A stretch of DNA of 41,021 bases from Acidobacteria bacterium Ga0077522 (GTDB lineage: Bacteria; Acidobacteriota; Vicinamibacteria; Vicinamibacterales; Vicinamibacteraceae): NCBI GenBank assembly GCA_001464065.1, contig LNDN01000046.1, forward strand, positions 1 to 41,021. Reading direction: 5' to 3'. The notes below the pieces were generated by a model that searched no databases, was not told the DNA's origin, and saw nothing but the letters and a program-made list of their open reading frames with translations. Below, piece after piece: positions 16,877 through 29,090 of this stretch. The number at the start of each line of letters is the position of its first letter. Positions within the stretch are counted from its first letter, which is position 1. Both the position numbers and the translations under genes were made by a program.

Positions 16877-18736
16877 CTAGATCCGCTGAAAGCTCTTCTC
16901 GATCTCGCGGCGCGTGATGCGCAGCATGACGGGACGCCCGTGCGGGCACACCGTCGAGTACGCCGTGGCGTGCAGTTCGTCGAGGATGAACTGCATCTTC
17001 TCGAGCGGCAGCGGATCGTTGGCCTTGACCGCGGCATGACAGGCCATGGTCGCGGCGATGTGCTTGAGCACATCGTCGACGCGGCCGGCGCGGTCGAAGC
17101 CTTCGAGGTCCTGGCCGAGGGCGCGCAACGTCGGCTCGACGTCCTGCACGCCGATGAGCGACGGCATGGCGCTCACCCGCACCGACTTGCCGCCGAACGG
17201 GGCGACCTCGAAGCCGAGGCGTTCGAGATCGGCCATGTGAGCCTCGATGCCGGCGACCTGCGACGCGTCCAGCTCGAACACCAGCGGCGTCAGCATGCGC
17301 TGACTCTGCAGGCGCCCCGACGTCAGTCGCTCGTAGATGCGTTCGTACAGCACGCGCTCGTGCGCCACGTGCTGGTCGATGATGGCGATCCCGTCCTGAT
17401 CCACCGCGAGGATGTACGTGTGCCGGAACTGACCCAGCGGCTTCATCGGCAGGATCGCGTCGTCGGTCACCGGACGCGCCTGGCCGCCGAGGGCCGCGGC
17501 GACCTCCCACGCGGCCAGCGCCTCGTCGGCGTTGAGGACGCCTCCGCGAGGCGGCCCTCCCAACCCCGGCGGCCCCTCACCCGCTGACGATCCGACCAAC
17601 TCGGCCCGTCCCGGCAGCTCGGGGGATGACGACGAGCCCACCGGACGCCACGAGGCCTGATGCAGTGAGGGGTCGGGACGCAGCACGCCGGGCAGCATCG
17701 GCATGGCAGGCAACGCGATGGGCGCCACCGGGGCCTGCAGGCGCAGTTCCGGTGAGGGCCCCGCGCCCAGCGCATCGCCCAGGGCGCGACGGAGCACCTC
17801 GTGGACGAGGCCCTGCTCGAGGAACCGGACCTCGGCCTTCGTCGGATGCACGTTGACGTCGACGCGTTCGGGCGGCATCTCGATGAACAGGTGCACTTCC
17901 GGGCTGCGTTCCTTGACCGTCGCCACCGCGTACGCGGCCTGGATCGCGTGGGCGATGGTCTTGTCGCGGACGATGCGCCCGTTGACGTAGATGTTCTGCG
18001 GCCCCCGGCGCGGCCCCTGCTCGGCCAGCGGCGCGATGTAGCCGTGCACACGCAGGCCGCCGCCCTCGCGGCGCACCTCCACGAGGTCCGGACGTGCCTG
18101 GTAGATCTGGTAGAAGCGCTCCGCGACCTCGCCGGCGGGCGGGCAGTCGAGCAGCTTGCGGCCGCCACTCGACAACTGGAAGCCGATGGTGGGGGCCCCG
18201 AGCGCCAGCTGCGTCATCAGCCGCGAGACCTGGGCCGCCTCCGCCGAATCCGCCTTGAGGAACTTGCGCCGGGCCGGCAGGTTGTAGAACAGATCGCGCA
18301 CCTCGATCGTGGTGCCTTCGGGCGCGCCGATGTCGTGGATGCCGACCATCTCGCCGCCATCGATCCGCAGTTCGACACCGGTGAGCGAGCCTCGGGCGCG
18401 GGTGCGCAGCGAGAAACGCGACACCGACGCGATGCTGGGCAGGGCTTCGCCGCGGAAGCCCAGCGTGCGGATGCCGTCGAGGTCCGCCGCGACGCGAATC
18501 TTGCTCGTCGCGTGCCGGTGCACGGCCAGCCGCGCATCCTCCGGCGACATGCCCTCGCCATCGTCCTCGACGCGGATCAGCGCCCGGCCGCCCTGCTCGA
18601 TGGCCACGGCCACGCGACGCGCCCCGGCGTCGAGCGCGTTCTCGACCAGTTCCTTGACGACCGAGGCGGGGCGTTCGACCACCTCGCCGGCGGCGATCTG
18701 GTTGGCCAGCGCCGCGGGCAGCACCTGGATCTTCAC
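16877..18736 (-). CDS. mutL: DNA mismatch repair protein MutL
   Basis: MutL couples mismatch recognition by MutS to strand incision. The GHKL ATPase domain has VVKELVENALDAGA (26-39), EDDGEGM (57-63), TSKIRVAADL and GFRGEALPSI (93-102); the second N-terminal domain contains VNVHPTKAEVRF. A Pro/Gly-rich linker (about 335-425) leads to a C-terminal domain with endonuclease motifs: DQHVAHERVLYE (454-465), ACHAAVKA (565-572) and CPHGRP (597-602), so the protein probably nicks DNA itself. The usual DQHA reads DQHV here. Part of the linker (residues about 392-400) is encoded by a hairpin resembling the intergenic REP-like family. The start is GTG at 18736, one base past the corA stop; 619 residues. 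Confidence 0.96.
   Translation of the reverse strand: MKIQVLPAALANQIAAGEVVERPASVVKELVENALDAGARRVAVAIEQGGRALIRVEDDGEGMSPEDARLAVHRHATSKIRVAADLDGIRTLGFRGEALPSIASVSRFSLRTRARGSLTGVELRIDGGEMVGIHDIGAPEGTTIEVRDLFYNLPARRKFLKADSAEAAQVSRLMTQLALGAPTIGFQLSSGGRKLLDCPPAGEVAERFYQIYQARPDLVEVRREGGGLRVHGYIAPLAEQGPRRGPQNIYVNGRIVRDKTIAHAIQAAYAVATVKERSPEVHLFIEMPPERVDVNVHPTKAEVRFLEQGLVHEVLRRALGDALGAGPSPELRLQAPVAPIALPAMPMLPGVLRPDPSLHQASWRPVGSSSSPELPGRAELVGSSAGEGPPGLGGPPRGGVLNADEALAAWEVAAALGGQARPVTDDAILPMKPLGQFRHTYILAVDQDGIAIIDQHVAHERVLYERIYERLTSGRLQSQRMLTPLVFELDASQVAGIEAHMADLERLGFEVAPFGGKSVRVSAMPSLIGVQDVEPTLRALGQDLEGFDRAGRVDDVLKHIAATMACHAAVKANDPLPLEKMQFILDELHATAYSTVCPHGRPVMLRITRREIEKSFQRI
17539..17563. repeat. REP-like hairpin inside the mutL linker
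   Basis: Arms CGCCTC and GAGGCG around CGC are followed by GCCCTCCCAA. The hairpin-plus-CCCTCCCAA layout matches the intergenic element at 31839-31867, with different but still complementary arm bases. In frame it encodes Gly/Pro-rich linker residues of MutL. Confidence 0.5.
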
Positions 18737-18737
18737 G

Positions 18738-19748
18738 TCAGAGCCAGCCCCGTCGCTTGAAGTACCAGATCATCACGGCGCTCATCGCGCCCATCATGAT
18801 CACGATGTCCCAGAACTGGGCGCCGTCGCCGCCAGGCATCATCGGGATCTTGACGTTCATCCCGTACAGGCTGGTCAGCACCGTGAGCGGCATGAAGATC
18901 GTCGCAAACAGCGTCAGCATCTTCATGACTTCGTTCATGCGGTTGGACACGAACGACAGGTGGGCGTCGAGCACGCCGGTCACCCGATCGTGGAAGGTGT
19001 TGGCCTCGTCGGCCAGGCGCACGAGATGGTCGTGCACGTCGCGGAACTTGTAGCTCAGCGACTCGTCGACGATGGCGAACTCGCGACGCGCCAGTCGGGC
19101 GATGACGTCGCGCTGGGGCATGACGACGCGCCGCAGTGACCCGACGTCGCGCTTGATGGCGAGGATCTGCCGCACGACTTCCTCGTTGCTGGCGCTGAAC
19201 ACGGCGTCCTCGACATCATCGAGCCGCTGCTCGAGTTCGCTGACCTCGGGCCGGTAGTTGTCGACCATCGTGTCGACGATGCGGTGCACGAGCGCCATCG
19301 GTCCGCCGCCGAGCACGAAGCCGTTGCGGGGACAGATACCCTGAATCGACGCGATGGAGCGCGACGTGCCGTTGTGCACCGTCACGAGGTAGTTGGGCCC
19401 GACGAAGAAGTCGATGTCGTGGGTCGAGAAGCCGCCCTGCTGCGTGGCGTTCCAGTCGATGCCGTGCAGGATGACGTACAGGTAGCCGTCGTACGGCTCG
19501 ATCTTGGGATGGTGCGACGACCCGACGGCGTCCTCGACCGACAGCTCGTGGAAGCCGAACACGCCCGACAGGATGCGGCGCGTCTCGGCGGGGTCGACGT
19601 TGCCGAGGTCGGCCCAGAGGATGACACCGGAGTCGGGGGCCAGCCAGGCCGGATCGACCGCCTCGGCCAGACGAGTGTGCCCGTCCACGTGGACGAACAC
19701 GGTCAGCACGTCCGACGTGCCGGACTGAGTCAGGGGGCCGAGTTCCAT
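18738..19748 (-). CDS. corA: CorA-family magnesium/divalent cation channel
   Basis: A 336-residue protein with a large cytoplasmic N-terminal domain (the FGFHELSVEDAVGSSHHPKI segment is typical), a long stalk helix (LSFVSNRMNEVMKMLTLFA) and two C-terminal membrane helices joined by the signature YGMNVKIP (GMN about 296-298). These channels carry Mg2+, sometimes Co2+ or Ni2+, as pentamers in the inner membrane. The C-terminus FKRRGWL is the basic end seen in the family. It begins with ATG at 19748 and is followed after one base by mutL, with which it is probably co-transcribed. Confidence 0.94.
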   Translation of the reverse strand: MELGPLTQSGTSDVLTVFVHVDGHTRLAEAVDPAWLAPDSGVILWADLGNVDPAETRRILSGVFGFHELSVEDAVGSSHHPKIEPYDGYLYVILHGIDWNATQQGGFSTHDIDFFVGPNYLVTVHNGTSRSIASIQGICPRNGFVLGGGPMALVHRIVDTMVDNYRPEVSELEQRLDDVEDAVFSASNEEVVRQILAIKRDVGSLRRVVMPQRDVIARLARREFAIVDESLSYKFRDVHDHLVRLADEANTFHDRVTGVLDAHLSFVSNRMNEVMKMLTLFATIFMPLTVLTSLYGMNVKIPMMPGGDGAQFWDIVIMMGAMSAVMIWYFKRRGWL

Positions 19749-19795
19749 CGCGCCCTCAGCAAAGCAGGACTGCCGGGGGCAGGCAACAAAAAAGT

Positions 19796-19877
19796 GGGTA
19801 GGGCGAGTTCTCCGAACGCGTCGGAGACCACCACCCTACCCATGGGACTGACAGACGGCCGGCTCGGAGAGCCGGCC
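19796..19877. repeat. two REP-like hairpins between ppdK and corA
   Basis: The first (19796-19841) has terminal inverted repeats GGGTAGGG and CCCTACCC enclosing an inner CTCCGA/TCGGAG stem. The second (19857-19877) has arms GGCCGGCTC and GAGCCGGCC around GGA, followed by CCCTCCCCC, and begins 8 bases past the ppdK stop. On the minus strand they could terminate or stabilise the ppdK transcript. The rest of the 137-base gap shows nothing else. Confidence 0.8.
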
Positions 19878-19885
19878 CTCCCCCA

Positions 19886-22762
<2,877 letters not shown>

Positions 22763-22803
22763 GAACGGGATGACTCCTGGATGAACGTGGGTGAAGGCGG
22801 GAC

Positions 22804-25035
22804 TCAGGCCTGTGGCCCCGCGATGGCAGAGAGATCGGCGATGTCGCGCACCGTATCGCGCAGGGCAGCCAGCAGCGACAGGCGGGCCTGGCGCAGGGCG
22901 GCATCGTCGACCATGACGAACACTTCGGTGAAGAACCGGTCCACGGCCGGCCGCAACGCGGCGACCTCCAGCAGGGCACGGGTGTAGTCGGCGTGTCCCA
23001 CTGCCGCCGCAATGCTGGTCCGGCGCGCTTCGAGCGCGTCGGCCAGGGCCAGCTCGGCGGGTTCGACGAGGGCGGCCCGGACGGCCACGAGATCCCGGCT
23101 GCCGGGATCCGCGGCGGGCACGTCCTTGACGATGTTGGTGGCGCGCTTGAAGAGCACTGCCAGCGGCTCGAAGTCGGCCGACGGACGCACCGCACGCAGG
23201 GCCTCGAGGCGCTGCCGCACCGACAGCGGCGACAACCCCGCCAGCCCCAGCCCCTCGGGCAGGACGGCGGCGATCTCGTCGGCGCGGTAGCCCCGCTTCT
23301 CGAACAGGAACCGCAGGCGGTCGACGATGAAGGCCCCGAGCGCCGGCATCTTGGCGTCGATGTCCGGCACGCGCCCCTGCTCGGCATAGGCCCGCTGCGC
23401 CTCGGCCACGATGGCGTCCAGGGCCACGTGGCGGGTGACACCGCCGACCTCGGGGAGATCGACCAGCACCTTGACCAGGCCCTGCGCGGCACGGCGCAGG
23501 GCGAACGGGTCGCGGGTGCCCGTCGGCTGCTCACCAGCCGCGAAGAGCCCGACCAACGCATCGACGCGATCGGCGACCGAGACGGCCGCCCAGGTCAGGG
23601 CGACCTCGCCCAGCTGCGCCGCCGTCGGCACCTGCTGCGCCTCGACGCCCAGCGGCTGGTACTGGTAATAGATCGATTTCCAGACCCCCTCGCCGAGGCC
23701 GTCCTCGCGGGCGTAGATGCCACCCATCTGGCCCTGCAACTCGGTGAACTCGCGCACCATGTCGGTGGTCAGATCGGCCTTGGCGAGGCGGCCGGCGGTG
23801 CCGGCGTCCTCGGCCTGGGCCGGCGTGCCACCGAACGCCTCGGTGACGATCCAGCGCGCCAGCCGATCGAGCCGCTGCGCCTTGGCGGCGTAGCTGCCGA
23901 GGGCCTTGTGGAACAGCAGCGTGTCCAGCCGCGCCAGCTTGGCCTCGAGCGGGGCCCGACGGTCGGCGTCCCAGAAGAAGCGGGCGTCGCGCAGACGGGC
24001 GGTCAGCACCCGCTCGGCATTGATCGCAATCTTCTGCGGCTGCTCGACTTCGATGTTGGTGACGGCGAGGAAGGCCGGCAGCAGCTTCTGCTGTTCGTCC
24101 AGCACGGGGAAATAGTGCTGGTGATGAATCATCGTGGTGGTGAGGACCTCGTCGGGCAGCGCGAGGAACTCGGGTGGGAACACCCCGGCCACCACCGACG
24201 GGTACTCGACCAGATCCGCCACCTCGTGAAGCAGGCCGCCCTGCGACGACACGCGGCCCCCTAGTCGCCGGGCATGGGCGTCGAGTTCGCGCACCAGGCG
24301 GTCGTGCCGCTCGGAGTGCTCGAGCAGCACGAAGTGCTCGCCGAGCCGTTGCTTGTAGTCGCTGACGCTGCGCACCTTGACGGAGCGCCCCGGACGCCCG
24401 CTCATCGCGAGGAAGCGATGCCCGTAGGTCAGCGCGCCGGTCCGGACGTCCTGCACGAGGCTCGATTGCGCCCCGGGATTGCGCCGGATGACGAACGGCA
24501 CCACGCGCCCGCCGAACAGGAACAGCATCCAGCGAATCGGCCGCCCGAAGGTGAACTCACCCTTGCCGTCGTCGAGCCACGCGTCCCAGCGCATCTGCTT
24601 GGGGAACGTCAGATCCCGCAGGGTGGCGCCGAGCACGTCTGGCAGCACGTCGACGGCGGCGCGGCCGCGGTCGCGCTTGAGCACCGAGAGGTACTCGCCC
24701 TTCGGGGTCGTCACGCGGGTCAGTTCGGAGACGATCGCGCCGTACTTGCGCGCGAAGCCGACGGCGGCTGGCGTCGGCGTGCCATCAGGCCCGAAGGCGG
24801 CGGAGACGGCCGGGCCACTGACGGGCTCCTCGAGGTCCGTCTGCCGTTCGGCGACGCGGGTCACATGGGCCGTCAGCCGGCGCGGGGTGGCGCTGCTCTC
24901 GACGGGCCCGTCGGTGCTGAGGCGGAAATCCTTCAGCCGCTGCCCGAGGCGCTGAGCGAGTTGCTCGGTCAGCGCCGGCAACCACGACGCAGGAAGTTCC
25001 TCGCAGCCGATCTCGAGCAGTAGTTCGCGGTCCAT
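22804..25035 (-). CDS. glyS: glycyl-tRNA synthetase beta subunit
   Basis: The beta subunit of the heterotetrameric bacterial glycyl-tRNA synthetase, which carries tRNA-binding parts. The start [19 protein letters not shown] is the family hallmark. [81 protein letters not shown] and [15 protein letters not shown] are all present, and the C-terminal anticodon-binding part ([19 protein letters not shown]) is complete. The ATG at 25035 has AGGAGAGGA about 12 bases upstream; 743 residues. It lies 28 bases after glyQ. Confidence 0.97.
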   Translation of the reverse strand: MDRELLLEIGCEELPASWLPALTEQLAQRLGQRLKDFRLSTDGPVESSATPRRLTAHVTRVAERQTDLEEPVSGPAVSAAFGPDGTPTPAAVGFARKYGAIVSELTRVTTPKGEYLSVLKRDRGRAAVDVLPDVLGATLRDLTFPKQMRWDAWLDDGKGEFTFGRPIRWMLFLFGGRVVPFVIRRNPGAQSSLVQDVRTGALTYGHRFLAMSGRPGRSVKVRSVSDYKQRLGEHFVLLEHSERHDRLVRELDAHARRLGGRVSSQGGLLHEVADLVEYPSVVAGVFPPEFLALPDEVLTTTMIHHQHYFPVLDEQQKLLPAFLAVTNIEVEQPQKIAINAERVLTARLRDARFFWDADRRAPLEAKLARLDTLLFHKALGSYAAKAQRLDRLARWIVTEAFGGTPAQAEDAGTAGRLAKADLTTDMVREFTELQGQMGGIYAREDGLGEGVWKSIYYQYQPLGVEAQQVPTAAQLGEVALTWAAVSVADRVDALVGLFAAGEQPTGTRDPFALRRAAQGLVKVLVDLPEVGGVTRHVALDAIVAEAQRAYAEQGRVPDIDAKMPALGAFIVDRLRFLFEKRGYRADEIAAVLPEGLGLAGLSPLSVRQRLEALRAVRPSADFEPLAVLFKRATNIVKDVPAADPGSRDLVAVRAALVEPAELALADALEARRTSIAAAVGHADYTRALLEVAALRPAVDRFFTEVFVMVDDAALRQARLSLLAALRDTVRDIADLSAIAGPQA

Positions 25036-25063
25036 CCGTTGGTCGAATCCTCTCCTGGCCGGC

Positions 25064-25945
25064 CTAGGCGCTGGGCACGGGGGCGTCGACATCCGCCCCG
25101 GCGTACGCCCGGGCGATGGCCACGGCCAGTTGGCGGACGCGCAGGATGTACGCGGTCCGCTCGGTGACCCCGATGCCGCCACTGGCATCGAGGGTGTTGA
25201 ACAGGTGCGAGCACTTCAGGCAGTGCTCGAGCGCCGGCAGCACGAGGCCGTCGCCAATCAGGCCCTGCGCCATCGCGTAATGCCGGTCGAACAGGTCGCG
25301 GTTGAAGGCGGCAAACGCCTCGCCGCCCATGCCCACCTGGCCGAACGCATACCGGGACTGCTCGACCTCGTCGCGGTGACGCACGTCGCCGTACTTGACG
25401 CCCGGCGCCCACTCGAGGTCGTAGACGTTGGTGACCTTCTGCAGCACCATCGCCAGTCGCTCCAGCCCGTAGGTCAGTTCGGCCGCGATCGGCGACAGCT
25501 CGATGCCGCCCGCCTGCTGGAAGTAGGTGAACTGCGTGATCTCCAGGCCGTCGAACAGCACCTGCCAGCCGATGCCCCATGCCCCGAGCGTCGGCGACTC
25601 CCAGTTGTCTTCCTCGAACCGGATGTCGTGGGCCCGCGTGTCGATGCCGCAGGCCTCGAGGCTCTGGAGGTACAGGTACTGCACCTCGTCGGGCGCCGGC
25701 TTGAGGATCACCTGGAACTGATGGTGCTTGTACAGGCGGTTCGGGTTCTCGCCGAAGCGGCCGTCGGCCGGGCGCCGCGACGGCTGCACGTAGGCCACGT
25801 TCCAGTGCTGGGGGCCGAGCACCCGCAGGAAGGTCTCCGGGTTCATCGTCCCGGCGCCGACCTCGAGGTCGAGGGGTTGCTGCAGCAGGCAGCCCTGCGC
25901 GGCCCAGTACTGCGAGAGCTTGAAGATGAGGTCCTGAAAGGTCAC
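25064..25945 (-). CDS. glyQ: glycyl-tRNA synthetase alpha subunit
   Basis: The catalytic alpha subunit, 293 residues. [59 protein letters not shown] and [20 protein letters not shown] are family-defining, and [21 protein letters not shown] and [21 protein letters not shown] complete the active site. It begins with GTG at 25945, which overlaps the recO stop by 4 bases (GTGA), so it is translationally coupled. Longer upstream open frames run through recO and are shadows. Confidence 0.97.
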   Translation of the reverse strand: MTFQDLIFKLSQYWAAQGCLLQQPLDLEVGAGTMNPETFLRVLGPQHWNVAYVQPSRRPADGRFGENPNRLYKHHQFQVILKPAPDEVQYLYLQSLEACGIDTRAHDIRFEEDNWESPTLGAWGIGWQVLFDGLEITQFTYFQQAGGIELSPIAAELTYGLERLAMVLQKVTNVYDLEWAPGVKYGDVRHRDEVEQSRYAFGQVGMGGEAFAAFNRDLFDRHYAMAQGLIGDGLVLPALEHCLKCSHLFNTLDASGGIGVTERTAYILRVRQLAVAIARAYAGADVDAPVPSA

Positions 25946-26682
25946 GGATTGATCTCTCGCAGCACACGAGCCGCCCGCGGCTCGCGATCGAGGTGCCAGA
26001 CGAGCAGCAGCCGATGGGCCGCCGCCAACTGCCCGAGCGCCTCGCTCGATACGTTCACACCACCAAGGGCCGCCGGCGCCACGTGCGCGGCCTCGGCCAG
26101 GAACTGCAGCGCCGCCGCGGGCACCGAGACGCCCTGCCCATGCGACGCACACTGTCGACACAGGAACCAGTGCGACCGGGGCTCGAGCACCGCCCCGCCC
26201 TGCAACGACGCCCCACACTGCGGGCAGGCGTGCGTCGAGGGGTACACCCCCTGCAGCCGCAGCAGCCAGTACTCGAAGTACCGCGCCAGCCGCTCGGCCC
26301 CGACCCCCACCCGCATCGCCTCCAGCACCGCGACCCCCAGCCGGTACAGCCGTTCCTGCGGGTCGTTGTCCGGCGCCCATTCATCCAGCAACTCCGCGAA
26401 GTAGCTCGCGTAGGTGCAGGCCTCGCCGCCAGCGGTCAGCGGCGACCCGAGCACGTCGGCGTCCTGCAGCCGCACCAGCTCGCGCTGCTCGCGTTCCTGG
26501 TACGCCATCCGCACGTGCGTGAGCGGTTCCAGCGCGCCGCCGAACCGCTTGCGCGACCGGGCGCCCCCCTTGGCCACGCCGCGTTTCTTGCCACGGTCGC
26601 GGGTGAGCATCACGACGATCAGATCGCTCTCCCCGAGCCGGTACGTCCGCAGCACGAGCGCCTCGCTGGAGTGCAGCGGCAT
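25942..26682 (-). CDS. recO: DNA repair protein RecO
   Basis: RecO loads RecA together with RecR in the RecFOR pathway. The N-terminal OB-fold begins [20 protein letters not shown] and continues [19 protein letters not shown]. The middle helical part has [20 protein letters not shown], and a four-cysteine zinc site follows (CPQC at about 152 and CRQC some 25 residues on). The 246-residue length is normal. The start is ATG at 26682; the ribosome binding site is weak. It is coupled to glyQ by a 4-base overlap. Confidence 0.94.
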   Translation of the reverse strand: MPLHSSEALVLRTYRLGESDLIVVMLTRDRGKKRGVAKGGARSRKRFGGALEPLTHVRMAYQEREQRELVRLQDADVLGSPLTAGGEACTYASYFAELLDEWAPDNDPQERLYRLGVAVLEAMRVGVGAERLARYFEYWLLRLQGVYPSTHACPQCGASLQGGAVLEPRSHWFLCRQCASHGQGVSVPAAALQFLAEAAHVAPAALGGVNVSSEALGQLAAAHRLLLVWHLDREPRAARVLREINP

Positions 26683-26699
26683 GCGGACAGTCCCGTATT

Positions 26700-28070
26700 C
26701 TACCCCGCCCCGCCGAGATGCCTCAGAAGCACCGTCGCCAGACCGAGGAACGCGAAGAAGCCGAACATGTCGGTCAGCGGGGTGATGAAGGCCGACGAGG
26801 CCAGGGCAGGGTCGACCTTCAGGGCCCGCAAGCCGAGGGGCACCAGCGTCCCCGCGGTCGCCGCCACGAACATGTTCATGATCATCGCCAGGCCCAGAAT
26901 CAGGCCCAGCCACGGGTTGCCCTGCACCAGCCACGCCGCCAGCGCCGCGACCACGCCGAGCCCCAGGCCGTTGCCCAGGCCCACCAGGATCTCCTTGAAC
27001 AGCGCGCGCCGGGAGTTGGCCGGGTTCAGCTCGCCCAGGGCGATGCCACGAACGATCACCGTCAGCGTCTGCGTACCGGCATTGCCGCCCAGACCGGCCA
27101 CGATCGGCATGAACACCGCCAGCGCGGTGACCTGCGAGATCGTCCCTTCGAACATCTTCACGACCGCAGCCGACCCGAACGCCGTCACCAGATTGACGTA
27201 GAGCCACGGCAGGCGCTTGCGCAGCGAACTGCCGGCCGGCGAGAACACGCTGTCGTCGGTCGACACGCCGGCCAGGCGATAGATGTCCTCGGTCGCCTCG
27301 TCCTTGATGACGTCGATCACGTCGTCGACCGTGATGACGCCGACCAGCTTGTTCTCGAGGTCCACGACCGGGATCGCCAGCAGGTTGTACGACGCCACCT
27401 GGCGCGCCACTTCCTCCTGATCGGTGTCCACCCGCACGCTGAGCAGGTCGCCGCCGGCGATGCGCTTGAGCGGCGTCTCCGGGGCCACCAGGAGCAGCCG
27501 GCGCAGCGAGGTGACGCCCACCAGGTGGTTCCGCTCGTCGATGGTGTACAGGTAGAACACCATCTCGACGTCCCGCGCCGACTGCAGCTCGGTGATCGCC
27601 TCCCCCACCGTCAGCTCCTCGGACAGGGCGAAGACGTTGGGGTTCATGATGCGCCCGGCGGTGTACTCCGGGTACTCGAGGAGCTCCTCGACCTCGGTGT
27701 CCTGCTTGCCGCGCATCAGGTCGAGGACGCTGCGCGACAGCTCCTCCGGCAGGGCCTCGACGATGGCCGCCGCGTCGTCGGACTCCAGTTCCTGGACGTA
27801 GCGCGCGATTTCCTCGGCCGACCGCCCCTCGAGCAGGTGCGCCCCGACCTCGGGCCCGAGCTCGCTGAGGGCCTCCATCGCGTGCCGCGGACTGCGATCC
27901 AGCAGCACGTCGAACGCGGTCTGGCGCTCGCGCTCGTGCAGTTCGCCGAGCACCGCCGCCAGGTCGGCGGGATGCTGCTTCTGCAGCAGGTTGAGCAGAT
28001 TGGCCGTCGCCCCGACGCGGATCAGCCGCTTCACCGAGGCCAGGATGACGTCGATTTTGCGCTGTGCCAT
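26700..28070 (-). CDS. mgtE: MgtE-type magnesium transporter
   Basis: A 456-residue magnesium channel. The N-terminal domain (residues about 20-130; LEGRSAEEIARYVQELESDD, ALPEELSRSVLDLM) is followed by two CBS domains (about 140-260; EYPEYTAGRIMNPN, VDLENKLVGVITVDDVIDVI) that sense cytosolic Mg2+. The membrane domain has LPWLYVNLVTAFGSAAVVKM, the conserved FMPIVAGLGGNAGTQTLTV and NPWLGLILGLAMIMNMFVAA, with a conserved Asp in ITPLTDMFGFFAFLG. The gene is inserted between era and recO, which are often adjacent. Confidence 0.96.
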   Translation of the reverse strand: MAQRKIDVILASVKRLIRVGATANLLNLLQKQHPADLAAVLGELHERERQTAFDVLLDRSPRHAMEALSELGPEVGAHLLEGRSAEEIARYVQELESDDAAAIVEALPEELSRSVLDLMRGKQDTEVEELLEYPEYTAGRIMNPNVFALSEELTVGEAITELQSARDVEMVFYLYTIDERNHLVGVTSLRRLLLVAPETPLKRIAGGDLLSVRVDTDQEEVARQVASYNLLAIPVVDLENKLVGVITVDDVIDVIKDEATEDIYRLAGVSTDDSVFSPAGSSLRKRLPWLYVNLVTAFGSAAVVKMFEGTISQVTALAVFMPIVAGLGGNAGTQTLTVIVRGIALGELNPANSRRALFKEILVGLGNGLGLGVVAALAAWLVQGNPWLGLILGLAMIMNMFVAATAGTLVPLGLRALKVDPALASSAFITPLTDMFGFFAFLGLATVLLRHLGGAG

Positions 28071-28089
28071 GGGGGTCGGGCGCGCCCCG

Positions 28090-28109
28090 CGACGTCACCA
28101 CGACGTCAC
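28090..28109. promoter_or_regulatory. direct repeat of CGACGTCAC upstream of mgtE
   Basis: Two copies of CGACGTCAC, each with the palindromic core GACGTC, lie 11 bases apart about 20-40 bases upstream of mgtE. It could be an operator, but in GC-rich DNA it may be chance. The remainder of the 121-base era-mgtE gap shows a lone TTGACC on the minus strand with no matching -10, and no riboswitch that I can recognise. Confidence 0.2.
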
Positions 28110-28191
28110 GCGACACACAGATCGGGTCAAAGTACCATGCGGACGGCCTTGGTCAGGACGACTTCGCTGGTCGGCCGTCGGCCGTCGAGCA

Positions 28192-29088
28192 TCAACGACG
28201 ATGCTTCGGCAGACCCAGGTCGTCGAGCGTCCGCTCGTTCTCGCGCCAGTCCTCGCGCACTTTCACGTGCAGATCGAGGTAGACCCGCCGCTCGAAGAAC
28301 TCCTCGATCTGCTTGCGGGCCGCCGTCCCGATCGTCTTGATCATCTCGCCAGCCCGGCCGATGATGATCGGCTTCTGGGACGGCTCCTCGACCAGGATGC
28401 TGCAGTAGATGGCGAGGGGCGCCTCCTCGTCCTCCGGTTCCTCGTAGCGATCGACGACCACCGCGGTGGTGAACGGCAGTTCGGCGCGGGTGTGCACCAG
28501 GACCTGCTCGCGCACCATCTCGGCGGCCAGCGACCGCGCCGACTGGTCCGTCAGGTAGTCGTCCGGATACAGCGGTGGCCCCTCCGGCAGATGCGACAGC
28601 AGCACCTGCTCGAGGGCCTCGACGTTGTCACCGGTGGCAGCCGACACCGGCACCACGTCGATGAAGGCATACCGGGCGCTGAACCACTCGATGAGGGGCA
28701 GGAGCTTGTGCTTCTTCAGCCGATCGATCTTGTTCAGCACCAGCACGACCGGCTTGGACAGCTGCGGCAGCAGGCCCAGCATGAAGTCGGTGCCGCGGCC
28801 GACGTCCTCGGACGCGTCCACCACCAGCGCCACGACATCGGCCTCGCGGGCCGCCCCGATGGCGGCGTCGACCATGCGGACGTTCATGCGGTGCATCGGC
28901 CGGTGGACGCCCGGCGTGTCGAGGAACAGGATCTGCCCGTCCGGCAGGCTCTTGGCCCCGAGAATCCGCGTCCGGGTGGTCTGCGGTTTGTCCGACACGA
29001 TGGCCAGGTGCGCGCCGACCAGCCGGTTCAGCAGCGTGGACTTGCCCGCGTTGGGACGTCCGAGCAGCGAGACGAAGCCCGACCGCAT
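28192..29088 (-). CDS. era: GTPase Era
   Basis: Era binds the 3' end of 16S rRNA during small-subunit assembly. G1 is GRPNAGKST (10-18), the switch I region is QTTRTR, G3 is DTPGVH, G4 is NKIDRL and G5 is SAATGDN. The C-terminal KH domain is recognisable from EEPSQKPIIIGRAGEMIKTI and the ARKQIEEFFERRVYLDLHVK segment. 298 residues, normal length. It follows the CorC-like gene after 2 bases, in the conserved ybeY-corC-era order. Confidence 0.97.
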   Translation of the reverse strand: MRSGFVSLLGRPNAGKSTLLNRLVGAHLAIVSDKPQTTRTRILGAKSLPDGQILFLDTPGVHRPMHRMNVRMVDAAIGAAREADVVALVVDASEDVGRGTDFMLGLLPQLSKPVVLVLNKIDRLKKHKLLPLIEWFSARYAFIDVVPVSAATGDNVEALEQVLLSHLPEGPPLYPDDYLTDQSARSLAAEMVREQVLVHTRAELPFTTAVVVDRYEEPEDEEAPLAIYCSILVEEPSQKPIIIGRAGEMIKTIGTAARKQIEEFFERRVYLDLHVKVREDWRENERTLDDLGLPKHRR

Positions 29089-29090
29089 GC

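Noticed and set aside
28071-28191. Mg2+ riboswitch (M-box or mgtA-type) upstream of mgtE
   Set aside because: The 121-base gap lacks the conserved M-box core and its length and structure do not fit; only a short direct repeat is visible.
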